Shown: positions 1 to 7,352 of the stretch, one piece after another
How positions within the stretch are numbered: the first letter of the stretch is position 1
Layout of the letters: the number at the start of each line of letters is the position of its first letter
Assembly (NCBI GenBank): GCA_022709105.1
Contig: JAKIXL010000009.1
Span: 282-21,834, forward strand
DNA length: 21,553 nucleotides
Source of the DNA: Thermoplasmatota archaeon
Lineage (GTDB): Archaea; Thermoplasmatota; Thermoplasmata; Methanomassiliicoccales; Methanomassiliicoccaceae
Reading direction: 5' to 3'
Position numbers and translations under genes: made by a program
Notes under the pieces: generated by a model
Seen by the model: the letters and a program-made list of their open reading frames with translations, nothing else
What the model was told of the DNA's origin: nothing
Database searches by the model: none

Positions 1-1122
1 CGTGACGCGGCCCTGCTGCCAGATGTCCTGCTGCACATCGCCGTGGTCCACCCATGACCTCAGCGGTCCGTACATGGACTCGAACTGTTCGATCATCGGA
101 ATAAGGGCCGCCCGGTCGGATGAATGGCTGGTCACCGCGTGCAGCCCTATCTCCCACCCCGAGCTTTGAAGGGCGTAGAGGGCCTGCGCGTATTCCGGGT
201 CGGTGTTCACGCTGTACTCCGAGTCACGGCTGGCGGTGTTCATCCACGCCAGGAACTCTCCGCGGACCCCGTACCTCTCCTTCAATTGCTTCATTATGGC
301 CAGCTGCGCGGGGTTGGCCTGGTCGGCATGTATCTGCAGAGCCAAGGAGAAATCGTGGCCCCATGGAGTGATGGTCTTGTGGAGCCGGTCTCGATAGGTC
401 ACGCTGCCGCCGTTCCCGATGTCCATCCTTTTAATGACCACAGCGGCCGGCGAGGACCACCTCTCCCTGTTGGCCTCCAAGGTCGCTCCGGCGAAGACGA
501 GGCGGTCCTCCGCCCTCCCTGTCCGGAAGGAATGTTGGAAACCGTCAACCCCTACGTTCAAGTTTCCTCCGCTCACCTCCACGGCGATGTCCACCGTGCC
601 CCTGGCGCGTACGTCGTACATGAACGAGAAGCTCTCGTACTCGATCGTCCCCTCTCCAAGCCAGATATGTGGGGCGACGGTGATCTTGTTCGGAGTGAGC
701 ATGATGGCCGCGGAGTAGTACCACGACGAGGTCTTGGCGGATGAGAACTTGATGCTCAGACCTAGGAAGTGGGAGGCGTCAAGCGAGCTGAGGTCCAGCT
801 TCATTCTCGTCGAGTTCGCCGTCATCGAGCTCTTCATCAGATATAGGCTGGAGGCATTGTTGTCAAGGGTCACCTTCAGCCCATCCTCTCCGATGCTGTA
901 GCTCGTCCTCCCCCCGGTCGCCCTGATGCCAACCCCAAGCGGGAGGCCTCTGAACTCCTCCGAGATCACAGGGTCGCCGATGACATAGCCAGGTTCAGGG
1001 AAACGGTCCACGGTCCTCTTCGTCTCGTTTCCCTGCACGAGGATGCCTGCAGCTAGGACTGTCACGGCGCAGATGCACGCGGCCGCTACGAAGAAGTACC
1101 TCTGGGTGACCTTGTTGGCCAT
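1..1122 (-). CDS. Membrane-anchored polysaccharide-deacetylase-like protein (partial, C-terminus outside window)
   Basis: The minus frame is open for 374 codons from ATG at 1122 to the window edge, so the C-terminus is missing. Residues 8-29 form one hydrophobic segment that fits an N-terminal signal anchor, putting the rest outside the cell. Residues 45-240 are beta-rich, with alternating polar and hydrophobic strands, and resemble a concanavalin/LamG-like carbohydrate-binding sandwich. From about residue 255 the sequence looks like the start of a NodB-type deacetylase barrel: a strand with IHADQ (Asp267 may match the catalytic Asp), then GWEIGLHAVTSHSSD at 322-336, which resembles the usual EIGxH...H metal site. 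Family members remove acetyl groups from amino sugars of glycans. Its place beside glycan export genes fits surface-polysaccharide editing. The fold is judged by eye, and the missing C-terminus prevents checking the other motifs. Confidence 0.72.
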   Translation of the reverse strand, partial: MANKVTQRYFFVAAACICAVTVLAAGILVQGNETKRTVDRFPEPGYVIGDPVISEEFRGLPLGVGIRATGGRTSYSIGEDGLKVTLDNNASSLYLMKSSMTANSTRMKLDLSSLDASHFLGLSIKFSSAKTSSWYYSAAIMLTPNKITVAPHIWLGEGTIEYESFSFMYDVRARGTVDIAVEVSGGNLNVGVDGFQHSFRTGRAEDRLVFAGATLEANRERWSSPAAVVIKRMDIGNGGSVTYRDRLHKTITPWGHDFSLALQIHADQANPAQLAIMKQLKERYGVRGEFLAWMNTASRDSEYSVNTDPEYAQALYALQSSGWEIGLHAVTSHSSDRAALIPMIEQFESMYGPLRSWVDHGDVQQDIWQQGRVT

Positions 1123-1507
1123 ATTATCGGGTCCAGCCAAGTATCTAGCATGCTCGATAATTAACTTTCTTTGACAGAGTTCACGTTGGACACGACCGCT
1201 CGCGGCCACGAGCGCCGACCGGACCGAGCGTCCCGCCCCCCTTCGCAGCTCCTTGGCGCCGCATGCGCGAGGACAACCCGACATGAGGCCGGTGTCCCTC
1301 TTGTGGCCGGGGAACAAAGCGCTTCGAGATCGCATGGCGCTCCTCAGGAGGCAGCTGACGGCATCGCCGTGGTGGACCACGAGATCGTCAACGGACCAAT
1401 GAGCTGGTCAATATCATTTTTTTACATGGAACGCTTAAGGCCCTACTTACGAGGGAACGGACAGGGCAAGGCCGTTCAGGGCCATCATGCGTTGGAGGAC
1501 GATGCCG
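1123..1507. other. Divergent intergenic region without a supported gene
   Basis: This 385-bp gap lies between the divergent deacetylase-like and GNAT genes. It holds the minus-strand TATA-like box near 1160, a short inverted repeat (CGCTCG at 1197-1202, CGAGCG at 1209-1214) and an AT-rich stretch with seven Ts at 1417-1423 that may belong to the GNAT promoter. Long open frames cross it, but they translate to low-complexity Arg/Pro/Gly/His-rich sequence and run into the GNAT gene in another frame. I regard them as GC-driven shadows. Confidence 0.5.
1157..1164 (-). promoter_or_regulatory. TATA-like box for the deacetylase-like gene
   Basis: On the minus strand an AT-rich TTAATTAT stands about 38 bp before the ATG at 1122. 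With usual archaeal TATA-to-start spacing, transcription would begin near 1134 and give a leader of about 12 nt. I see no clear ribosome binding site, which fits a very short leader. Confidence 0.4.
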
Positions 1508-2071
1508 ATGAGCACGAGCGCTGGCCTGCGCGGGACCCTCTCCGCGGTCTTCGACCGTGCCGCCACTCTTGCCTATCAGGGCCTGGCCAAGATAGGCCTC
1601 CGGCTCACCTTCTATTACCTCTACTCCCTGGGACCAGAGCATCCCTCCGTTCAGAACAGGTCTCGAAGGCGGGAAGTCATCTGCCTTCCCGACCCCTCGC
1701 CGACATCCGACGAGGCCGCCATCACAGCCTATGTCGGAGGAGAGAGGGCGGGAAGGGTCGCCCTTACCGCCATGCCCTCCTACATACCCCGGATCAAGGC
1801 CACCTGGGACGCGGAGGGGGCGCTGATATACGACCTGATGGTCTTGAAGGAAGGAAGGCGCCAGGGCATAGGCAGGTCCCTATTAACGGCCGCGATCGAG
1901 GCCAACGCAGGCACCAAGCTCTACGCCATGGTCTTCGTGACCAACATGCCGTCCAGAAGGCTGTTCGAGAGCTGCGGCTTTCGGATCGAGGGGCGTTTGT
2001 TCTATGTCGAGGTGTTCGGTAAGGCCATCAGGAACGCGGGCTCATTGAGATATCTCAAGGTCGGGCAGTAG
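1508..2071 (+). CDS. GNAT-family N-acetyltransferase
   Basis: This 187-residue protein has a clear GNAT acetyl-CoA-binding core. The strand IYDLMVLKE is followed by GRRQGIGRSLL at about 116-126, matching motif A (R/Q-x-x-G-x-G/A), and then VTNMPSRRLFESCGFRIEG (144-162), matching the motif B asparagine and the final beta strand. Residues 1-70 are a less typical extension. Upstream ATGs at 1487 and 1502 exist, but GGAGG at 1494-1498 lies 9 nt before the ATG at 1508, so I chose that start. GNATs move an acetyl group from acetyl-CoA to an amine, and the substrate cannot be read from sequence. Its place beside the glycan locus permits an amino-sugar substrate, but nothing shows it. It converges on the Wzt gene. 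Confidence 0.85.
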   Translation: MSTSAGLRGTLSAVFDRAATLAYQGLAKIGLRLTFYYLYSLGPEHPSVQNRSRRREVICLPDPSPTSDEAAITAYVGGERAGRVALTAMPSYIPRIKATWDAEGALIYDLMVLKEGRRQGIGRSLLTAAIEANAGTKLYAMVFVTNMPSRRLFESCGFRIEGRLFYVEVFGKAIRNAGSLRYLKVGQ

Positions 2072-2124
2072 GGCGACCATATGATGGGGCGCTCCGGCTC
2101 TCCGCGAACGGACCGCCGCGCCCC

Positions 2125-2183
2125 CCCCCCTCGGGCCTTTGGCCCCGGGGGGATCGGACGATCACCGAGCCCCTCGTCCGATC
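2125..2183. terminator. Paired GC-rich hairpins between convergent genes
   Basis: Two stem-loops lie in the 263-bp gap between convergent genes. The first (2125-2152) pairs a C-run plus GGGCC with GGCCCC plus a G-run across a TTT loop, with one bulge. The second is a perfect 10-bp inverted repeat, GATCGGACGA (2152-2161) and TCGTCCGATC (2174-2183), with a 12-nt loop. There is no following T-run, so a bacterial-type intrinsic terminator is not supported. A role in transcript-end formation or stability for both flanking genes is inferred. The rest of 2072-2334 shows no gene. Confidence 0.5.
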
Positions 2184-2334
2184 AGCGCCGCTGCCCGCCC
2201 GATCCGAGAGGAGATAAATCATGATGGCGTTCAGGGACGAACGCGGACATGGCATCCCAACCTCACCGCCGCCCTATCCCCGCCCGGGAGTGAAGGCCCG
2301 ACCGAACCTTATCTACGACGGAGTAGCGACCTAC

Positions 2335-3582
2335 TCATCCCTTGCGGACATCCCACCGGCGGTCCAGTAGGATCTGGGCCCTAAGCGGATCGGACATTCC
2401 CCCGGAGTTGAAGTCCGACGGCATGGAAACGTTGATGGCCCTCTCCACCCGGTGCCCGGCAAGCATGTCGAACCCGCCCTGCTTGTGGGCCCCGATGGTT
2501 ATGGTGTAGTTGCCGGCCACGAGCAGCCTACGCGGAAAGGTCAGCCTGGCCTCGAAGGTGCCAGGTCCCAGACTGTCGTTGCTGGCATCCCAGTCGGTGA
2601 AATATGAGCGGATGAGCTCGTCGCCAAGGGAGTTGTTGATGAAGACCCCCATGCGCAACTTCTCCGCCCTCTCCGGCAGGGAGAACCGCACCACGATGTC
2701 GAACTCCTCGGAACCGTCAATGAGGATGGCGTCCCTGCCGGACTGAAGTATGTCCATCGACAGGACCTCGATGCCCATGGCCTGGATGGGGAACACCCCG
2801 TCCTGGACCTCAAGGGAGCGGGAGTACTCGGCTATGACCTCGTCCACCGGGCCCTTGCCGGCCATCTTGCCCGCTCTCAAAAGCAAAGCGTTCTGGCACA
2901 GGTTCTTCACCGCGTGCATGTTGTGCGACACGAAGATGACGGTGCGGCCTTCCTCCGAGACCTCCTTCATCTTTCCGAGGCATTTTGTCTGGAACTGCTG
3001 GTCTCCGACGGCCAGCACCTCGTCCGCGATCAGCACGTCTGGCTCCAGGTGCGCGGCCACGGCAAAGGCCAGGCGAAGGTACATCCCCGACGAGAACCTT
3101 TTGATCGGAGTGTCCAGGAACTTCTCCACCTCGGCGAACCTGACGATGTTGTCGAACCTGGCCTCGATCTGCTTCTTGGTCATCCCCAGGATGGCGCCGT
3201 TGAGGAATATGTTCTCTCTGCCGGTGAGGTCGGGGTGAAATCCGGTCCCGACCTCCAACAGGCTGCCGACCGAGCCCCGCAGCACGACCTCGCCCTCTGT
3301 GGGGTACGTGATCTGGGAGAGTATCTTCAGCAGCGTGCTCTTCCCCGCGCCGTTCCGTCCTATGATGCCGACGCTCTCTCCCTTCTGGACATCGCAGCTG
3401 ATGTCCTTCAGGGCCCAGAAGCATTCCTTAGGCTGCCGGACGCTCCTGAGGCTCCGGAGGGGATGGCGCACTGCCGTGGCGATGCTGTCGCCGAGCCTTC
3501 CCCCTCCCGAGTGGTAGTAGCCCCTGCTGGAGCTGATGATGTATTGCTTGGAAACGTTGCGGATCTCGATCATCGGGTCCAT
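2335..3582 (-). CDS. wzt: Wzt-type ABC transporter ATP-binding protein for polysaccharide export
   Basis: This 415-residue ATPase powers export of a lipid-linked glycan with a Wzm-type permease. Motifs are complete: Walker A GRNGAGKST at 75-83, signature FSSGM at 163-167, Walker B VLIADEVL at 183-190 and switch His220. The 20-60 stretch before Walker A is characteristic of polysaccharide/teichoic-acid export ATPases. Residues about 265-415 form the extra C-terminal beta-sandwich domain of Wzt proteins; in bacterial O-antigen systems this domain recognises a modification at the glycan end. The start at 3582 is preferred over the in-frame ATG at 3573 because GGAGAGGTG lies just upstream at suitable distance. 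The nearest permease partner, at 18810-19637, is about 15 kb away, whereas such pairs are usually adjacent. Confidence 0.93.
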   Translation of the reverse strand: MDPMIEIRNVSKQYIISSSRGYYHSGGGRLGDSIATAVRHPLRSLRSVRQPKECFWALKDISCDVQKGESVGIIGRNGAGKSTLLKILSQITYPTEGEVVLRGSVGSLLEVGTGFHPDLTGRENIFLNGAILGMTKKQIEARFDNIVRFAEVEKFLDTPIKRFSSGMYLRLAFAVAAHLEPDVLIADEVLAVGDQQFQTKCLGKMKEVSEEGRTVIFVSHNMHAVKNLCQNALLLRAGKMAGKGPVDEVIAEYSRSLEVQDGVFPIQAMGIEVLSMDILQSGRDAILIDGSEEFDIVVRFSLPERAEKLRMGVFINNSLGDELIRSYFTDWDASNDSLGPGTFEARLTFPRRLLVAGNYTITIGAHKQGGFDMLAGHRVERAINVSMPSDFNSGGMSDPLRAQILLDRRWDVRKG

Positions 3583-3640
3583 AGGAGCACCTCTCCGGTC
3601 GCCTTGTTACCCCAGGCCATTCGCCCACTGATTGACCTTC

Positions 3641-3650
3641 TACTATTAAG
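3641..3650 (-). promoter_or_regulatory. TATA-like box for the Wzt gene
   Basis: On the minus strand CTTAATAGTA lies about 60 bp before the ATG at 3582. Transcription would start near 3620, leaving a leader of roughly 38 nt that contains the GGAGAGGTG ribosome binding site. The match is moderate. Confidence 0.4.
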
Positions 3651-3740
3651 TGGATGTGCCAGCGAGGCCGCCGCCCCGGAACCCGCATGACGCCATGCGC
3701 GATGCCCCGCTCGGTCGGAGGATTGGATTCATTGCGGTCG

Positions 3741-3750
3741 ATATAAATAT
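3741..3750 (+). promoter_or_regulatory. TATA box of the first FemAB-like gene, leaderless spacing
   Basis: ATATAAATAT is centred about 29 bp before the ATG at 3774. At the usual archaeal TATA-to-start distance of about 26-27 bp, transcription would begin at or within a few bases of the start codon. No ribosome binding site is seen, which agrees with a leaderless mRNA. Confidence 0.7.
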
Positions 3751-3773
3751 CCGCGCCGTGCTAGATCGCTCAC

Positions 3774-4832
3774 ATGCGGACGGTGCTCTTGACCACCACC
3801 AGCGAGATGAGCGATCATCGCCACGAATGGGAGGAGCTCAGGCGGGAGTGCCGCGGGACGGTGTACTCGTCGTTCGATATGGTCCGGGCCTGGTTCGAAT
3901 GCTACCGAGAGGACGCCTCGCCAAGGGTCATCATGGCCGAGGACCGCGGAGAACTCGTGGGGCTGGCCCCCCTGTCCTATCACCATTACGTGTCGATGGG
4001 GCTGCCGATCAGGGTCCTGGCCCTGCCCGGAGAGGTCCGCCATAAGCTGTGGATGGCGACCGTATCGTTCATGTTCAGGCCCGGGAGGGACGATGCTCTC
4101 GAAACCATGGTGGCGAGGGCCAGGAAGGTGGGGTGGAACACCTTCACCGCCTGCCACATGATCGACAACGCTGAGACCAGGCGTTTCATTGGCGCGATGC
4201 GCTCGCGGTGGAAGGTTGTCGATCACCGGATGGACAAGAGCGTCACGCTCACCTTCCCGGAGAAGGGGGACATAGCCACAATGTTCGAGCGGAAGGCCAG
4301 GGAGAACCTCAGGAACCGCGCCAAGAAGCTGGAGCGGGAGAAGGGCGACGTGTCGTTCAGGACACTGCCTCCGGGCGAGGTCGAGGCGGCTGTCGAGGAG
4401 TACGCACGGCAGCACGAGGAGCGGTACTCGAAGAAAGGCGGGAGCATCTTCAGGTCACCCGATAACATCCAGTTCCTGAAAGCCGTGATGAGGGCGGCAA
4501 TGGACCAGGGCTATGGCTTTGCCCATGAGCTGAGGATCGATGGGCAGGTGGCGGCCCAGAGCTTCGGGTTCATCGACGGCGACGTCGTCCGCCCGTACCG
4601 CTTCGGGATGAACGACGCCTTCACCGCCTACTCTCCGGGATGGCAGCTGCATCATCGCTCATTCTCTTATTTTCGGGACCGCGGCATGAGACAATGCTCC
4701 CTGGGGGCCGGCGACGAGGCCTACAAGTACCGGATGGGGGGCGTGGAATCTCAGCTGCTGGGGATCATGGTAAGGAGGGGAGCGATCGGCCTCGTGGACA
4801 GGATGGCCCGCCGGTTGGAGGCCGGAAGGTGA
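3774..4832 (+). CDS. FemAB/CelD-type GNAT-fold transferase, paralog 1 of 5
   Basis: This 352-residue protein belongs to the CelD/BcsL-like acetyltransferase group (Acetyltransf_6 type, related to FemAB). An N-terminal GNAT-like half (WEELRxEC at 19-26, SSFDMVRAWF at 32-41) is followed by the better conserved C-terminal half: ARQHEERY (211-218), KKGGSIFRSPDN (220-231), IDGQVAAQSFGF (255-266), GMNDAFTAYSPGW (278-290) and the terminal GAGDEAYKYRMGG (311-323). The family moves acyl or aminoacyl groups, often onto cell-envelope glycans; the substrate here is unknown. It is the most diverged of five tandem copies, for example reading ERYSKKGGSIFRSP where others have ERWxxKGGSYFRxP. It aligns with paralog 2 without gaps over the first 110 residues. 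Its upstream TATA box implies a leaderless transcript starting at this ATG. Confidence 0.85.
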   Translation: MRTVLLTTTSEMSDHRHEWEELRRECRGTVYSSFDMVRAWFECYREDASPRVIMAEDRGELVGLAPLSYHHYVSMGLPIRVLALPGEVRHKLWMATVSFMFRPGRDDALETMVARARKVGWNTFTACHMIDNAETRRFIGAMRSRWKVVDHRMDKSVTLTFPEKGDIATMFERKARENLRNRAKKLEREKGDVSFRTLPPGEVEAAVEEYARQHEERYSKKGGSIFRSPDNIQFLKAVMRAAMDQGYGFAHELRIDGQVAAQSFGFIDGDVVRPYRFGMNDAFTAYSPGWQLHHRSFSYFRDRGMRQCSLGAGDEAYKYRMGGVESQLLGIMVRRGAIGLVDRMARRLEAGR

Positions 4833-4968
4833 GAGGACGCGGAAAGACCCCGGAAGATGTTGACAGCTCGCTCAAGCATATCGGGGCACATCGTGAGCGA
4901 TTGCCGGGGAGGGTCGGAGAGAGGGAACTCGTCACCGGATGTCCTTTATGAACAAAATCCCTAATGGC

Positions 4969-4980
4969 AAATAAATTATA
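4969..4980 (+). promoter_or_regulatory. TATA box of FemAB-like paralog 2
   Basis: AAATAAATTATA lies about 36 bp upstream of the TTG at 5012. Transcription would start near 5002, just downstream of an in-frame ATG at 4964. The box lies inside the reading frame that ATG would open, which argues that the longer start is not used. The rest of the 179-bp gap after paralog 1 shows no gene. Confidence 0.65.
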
Positions 4981-5011
4981 TTCGTCCCTGACATATCTTG
5001 GTGGTCTTTGG

Positions 5012-6154
5012 TTGAGGTCGACTTTATTAACTTCGGTCGAGGAGGTCTCCGAGCAAGAAGAGCGTTGGGAGGCCCTCAGGATGGAGTGCGGCGGGACGAT
5101 CTACTCCTCGAACTTCATGAACCGGGTGTGGTACGAGACGTTCTCCGCATCCTCAACGCCCTGCGCGATAATGGTGGAGGAGAAGGGCGACCTGCTGGGC
5201 ATCGCACCATTGACCAGATATAAGTACAGGGTCGCGAAGCTACCCATCAAGGTCCTGTCCCTGGCCGGGGACATGCGCAACCGTTTGCGGCTGACGACCA
5301 ACTCCATCCTCTATCGTCCGGACCGGCCCGATGCCCTCGAGGCCATCATCGACCAGATGAAGAGACTGAACTGGAGCGTCCTTTGGACCATCAATATGGA
5401 GTCCTCGACGGAGGCCGCCCGCTATATGGATCTGGTGCGCACCACCTGGCGCGAGGTCGAGTACGGCGCGAAGAAGAACCTTGAGGTCCCCCTGCCTCCC
5501 TCGGGCCCTCTGGCCGACAGTTACACCAAGGACGGGAGGCGCAATTTCAGGAAGCTCATGAACAGGCTCGAACGGGAAAGCATGAACGTGTCTCTGGTAA
5601 AGCTCGGCATGGACGATCTGGACCGGGCCGTGGACACCTACGCGAGGCAGCACATCGAGCGATGGGAAAATAAAGGGGGCAGCTATTTCCGGAACCCCGA
5701 GAACGTCGAGTTCCTGAGATCGGCGTCCAAGGAGGCGCATGCCCGGGGCAAGGGGTTCGCCTACGAGATCACCCTGAACGGCGAGGTGGCCGCCCAGATC
5801 TTCGGTCTCATCGAAGGGACCACCGCATACGGGGAGCGCATCGGGATGGACAACAGGTTCATGAGATACTCCCCTGGCTGGCTTATAAGCAATAGTGCCC
5901 ATACCGATCTGAGGGACAGGGGGGCCGAGGTCTGCGTCATGGGCCTGGGCGGAGAGCGTTACAAATATGAGATGGGGGCGAAGGAGAGGGACCTGGTGGG
6001 CATCGGGGCCACCCGCGGCATCATGTCCCTCATGTCCCGGGTGGCGCTGAGCCCTAGGATGAAAGGCATCGAGTCCCGGCTGGGCATAATGTCCGGGACG
6101 GCGTACACGGGGACCAACCGGTCCGCGGAGGCGGCGTCCGATCAGAGCGATTGA
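5012..6154 (+). CDS. FemAB/CelD-type GNAT-fold transferase, paralog 2 of 5 (TTG start)
   Basis: This 380-residue paralog has the full signature set: WEALRMECGGTIYSS near the N-terminus, then YARQHIERWENKGGSYFRNP, LNGEVAAQIFGL, GMDNRFMRYSPGW and GLGGERYKYEMGA. An in-frame ATG at 4964 would add 16 residues, but those codons contain the TATA box. TTG at 5012 has GGTGGT at 5000-5005 with 6-nt spacing, and its first residues (x-R-S-T-L-L-T-S) align with M-R-T-V-L-L-T-T of paralog 1. I therefore choose TTG. The last 35 or so residues (SGTAYTGTNRSAEAASDQSD end) form a polar tail absent from paralog 1. Paralog 3 follows after only 30 bp with no TATA box, so the two probably share a transcript. A 90-bp stretch is nearly identical to paralog 3. 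Confidence 0.85.
   Translation: MRSTLLTSVEEVSEQEERWEALRMECGGTIYSSNFMNRVWYETFSASSTPCAIMVEEKGDLLGIAPLTRYKYRVAKLPIKVLSLAGDMRNRLRLTTNSILYRPDRPDALEAIIDQMKRLNWSVLWTINMESSTEAARYMDLVRTTWREVEYGAKKNLEVPLPPSGPLADSYTKDGRRNFRKLMNRLERESMNVSLVKLGMDDLDRAVDTYARQHIERWENKGGSYFRNPENVEFLRSASKEAHARGKGFAYEITLNGEVAAQIFGLIEGTTAYGERIGMDNRFMRYSPGWLISNSAHTDLRDRGAEVCVMGLGGERYKYEMGAKERDLVGIGATRGIMSLMSRVALSPRMKGIESRLGIMSGTAYTGTNRSAEAASDQSD
5618..5707 (+). repeat. Near-identical 90-bp tract shared with paralog 3, copy 1
   Basis: These bases match 6794-6883 with only two differences (at 5635 and 5698), including 62 identical bases at 5636-5697. The tract encodes the conserved LDRAVxTYARQHIERW to FRNPENV region. Sequence on both sides differs much more between the two genes, which suggests recent gene conversion rather than a mobile repeat. 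Bases 5672-5706 are also identical to 8016-8050 in paralog 4. Confidence 0.85.
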
Positions 6155-6184
6155 TCGTGTTCAAAGATGCCCGGAGCCTGTTCC

Positions 6185-7291
6185 ATGTCCATGACCGCCT
6201 CTGTAATAGATACGCATGATGGCCTTGATGGACTGGAAGATCGGTGGGAGCGATTGAGGAAGGAGTGCGGGGCCGGGATATACTCGTCCTATTTCCTAAC
6301 CCGCTCCTGGCTGGAGAACTACCGCGCCGTGTCCAGTCCCCGCATCGTGCTGGTCGAGGAACACGGGGAGCTCGTCGGCCTGGCCCCTCTGGCCGTCCAT
6401 ACGCACAGGTCGGGCCGGCTATCGGTCAACGTACTGGCCCTCGCGGGCAGGGTGGCCGGACGTCTGTTCATATCCCCAAGCACCATCCTGCTCCGGCCGG
6501 GCCGGGACGATGCCCTCGAACCCATGCTGAAGGCGATGAGGGGGATGGATTGGAGCTTCCTTTCGGCCATATACATGGAGGACATCCACCCCGCCTCAAG
6601 GTTCATAGAGGTCGCGGGCCGGACCTGGCGGCCCGAGCCGCATCCCGAGAACAGCCTGGTCATCCTCTCCCTTCCGGAAGGGGACATATCCGCCATGTAC
6701 GAGGCTGGAGCAAGGAGGAGCTTTGAGAAGCGGTCAAGGGCGCTGGAACGCGGCGGCCATAAGGTCTCGCTGAGGAAGGTGGCCTCAGAGGACCTGGACC
6801 GGGCCGTGGAAACCTACGCGAGGCAGCACATCGAGCGATGGGAAAATAAAGGGGGCAGCTATTTCCGGAACCCTGAGAACGTCTTGTTCCTTAGATCGGC
6901 CCTCAAGGAAGCGGCCCTTCGGAACAAAAGCTTCGCCCACGAGATCCTGATCGACGGGGAGGTGGCGGCCCAGAACTTCGGCTTTGTAGAGGGAGATCGC
7001 GCCTACTCGTACCGTCTGGGCATGAACGACGCCTTCGCCCGGTACTCGCCGGGGTGGATGGTAAAGCATTTCGGAATGACCGATCTTCGCGACAACGGAG
7101 TGATCAAGTGCGATTTCGGCGTCGGGGAAGAGAAGTTCAAGACGATGATGGGCGGGACAACCATCCCGCTCATAGGATTTAGGGCAAGCCGGGGGCTCAT
7201 GTCCCTGCTGTCGCGAGCGCAGAGCATAAAGGAACGCTTTGAAAGGCGGGAGCATTCAAGCTCACGAGCGGATGTTGGACCTAACGCATAA
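6185..7291 (+). CDS. FemAB/CelD-type GNAT-fold transferase, paralog 3 of 5
   Basis: This 368-residue paralog keeps WERLRKECGAGIYSS, YARQHIERWENKGGSYFRNP, IDGEVAAQNFGF, GMNDAFARYSPGW and a modified terminal motif GVGEEKFKTMMGG, in which the usual YK is FK. Three in-frame ATGs lie at 6167, 6185 and 6191. GGAG at 6173-6176 is 8 nt before 6185, and the length from there best fits the other paralogs, so I chose 6185; 6167 has no visible ribosome binding site. It sits 30 bp after paralog 2 with no TATA box between, the only member of the array without its own promoter. The central region carries the tract shared with paralog 2. Substrate unknown. Confidence 0.85.
   Translation: MSMTASVIDTHDGLDGLEDRWERLRKECGAGIYSSYFLTRSWLENYRAVSSPRIVLVEEHGELVGLAPLAVHTHRSGRLSVNVLALAGRVAGRLFISPSTILLRPGRDDALEPMLKAMRGMDWSFLSAIYMEDIHPASRFIEVAGRTWRPEPHPENSLVILSLPEGDISAMYEAGARRSFEKRSRALERGGHKVSLRKVASEDLDRAVETYARQHIERWENKGGSYFRNPENVLFLRSALKEAALRNKSFAHEILIDGEVAAQNFGFVEGDRAYSYRLGMNDAFARYSPGWMVKHFGMTDLRDNGVIKCDFGVGEEKFKTMMGGTTIPLIGFRASRGLMSLLSRAQSIKERFERREHSSSRADVGPNA
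6794..6883 (+). repeat. Near-identical 90-bp tract shared with paralog 2, copy 2
   Basis: This is the partner of 5618-5707, identical except for 6811 and 6874. The identity includes third codon positions throughout, which protein-level constraint alone would not keep in two otherwise diverged genes. Confidence 0.85.
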
Positions 7292-7301
7292 CTATGAAAA
7301 A

Positions 7302-7311
7302 TTTAATATAT
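7302..7311 (+). promoter_or_regulatory. TATA box of FemAB-like paralog 4
   Basis: TTTAATATAT lies in an AT-rich 61-bp gap. Transcription would start near 7333, giving a leader of about 20 nt that carries GGTG at 7342-7345, 7 nt before the ATG at 7353. Confidence 0.65.
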
Positions 7312-7352
7312 TTCGAGATGAAAATAAGAACTAGATGGAATAGGTGTGAGAA

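Noticed and set aside
124..744. Plus-strand 206-codon open frame
   Set aside because: Antisense shadow of the deacetylase-like gene, whose minus frame is open over the full 1122 bases with a membrane anchor and sensible protein sequence.
1417..1423. Seven-T run as a transcription terminator
   Set aside because: No plus-strand gene ends before it; more likely part of an AT-rich promoter region.
1171..2022. Plus-strand 283-codon open frame across the intergenic gap and GNAT gene
   Set aside because: It overlaps the GNAT gene in another frame and encodes low-complexity Arg/Pro/His-rich sequence without any domain; no ribosome binding site.
4964..5011. ATG 16 codons upstream of paralog 2
   Set aside because: The added codons contain the TATA box and do not align with other paralogs; TTG 5012 has a ribosome binding site.
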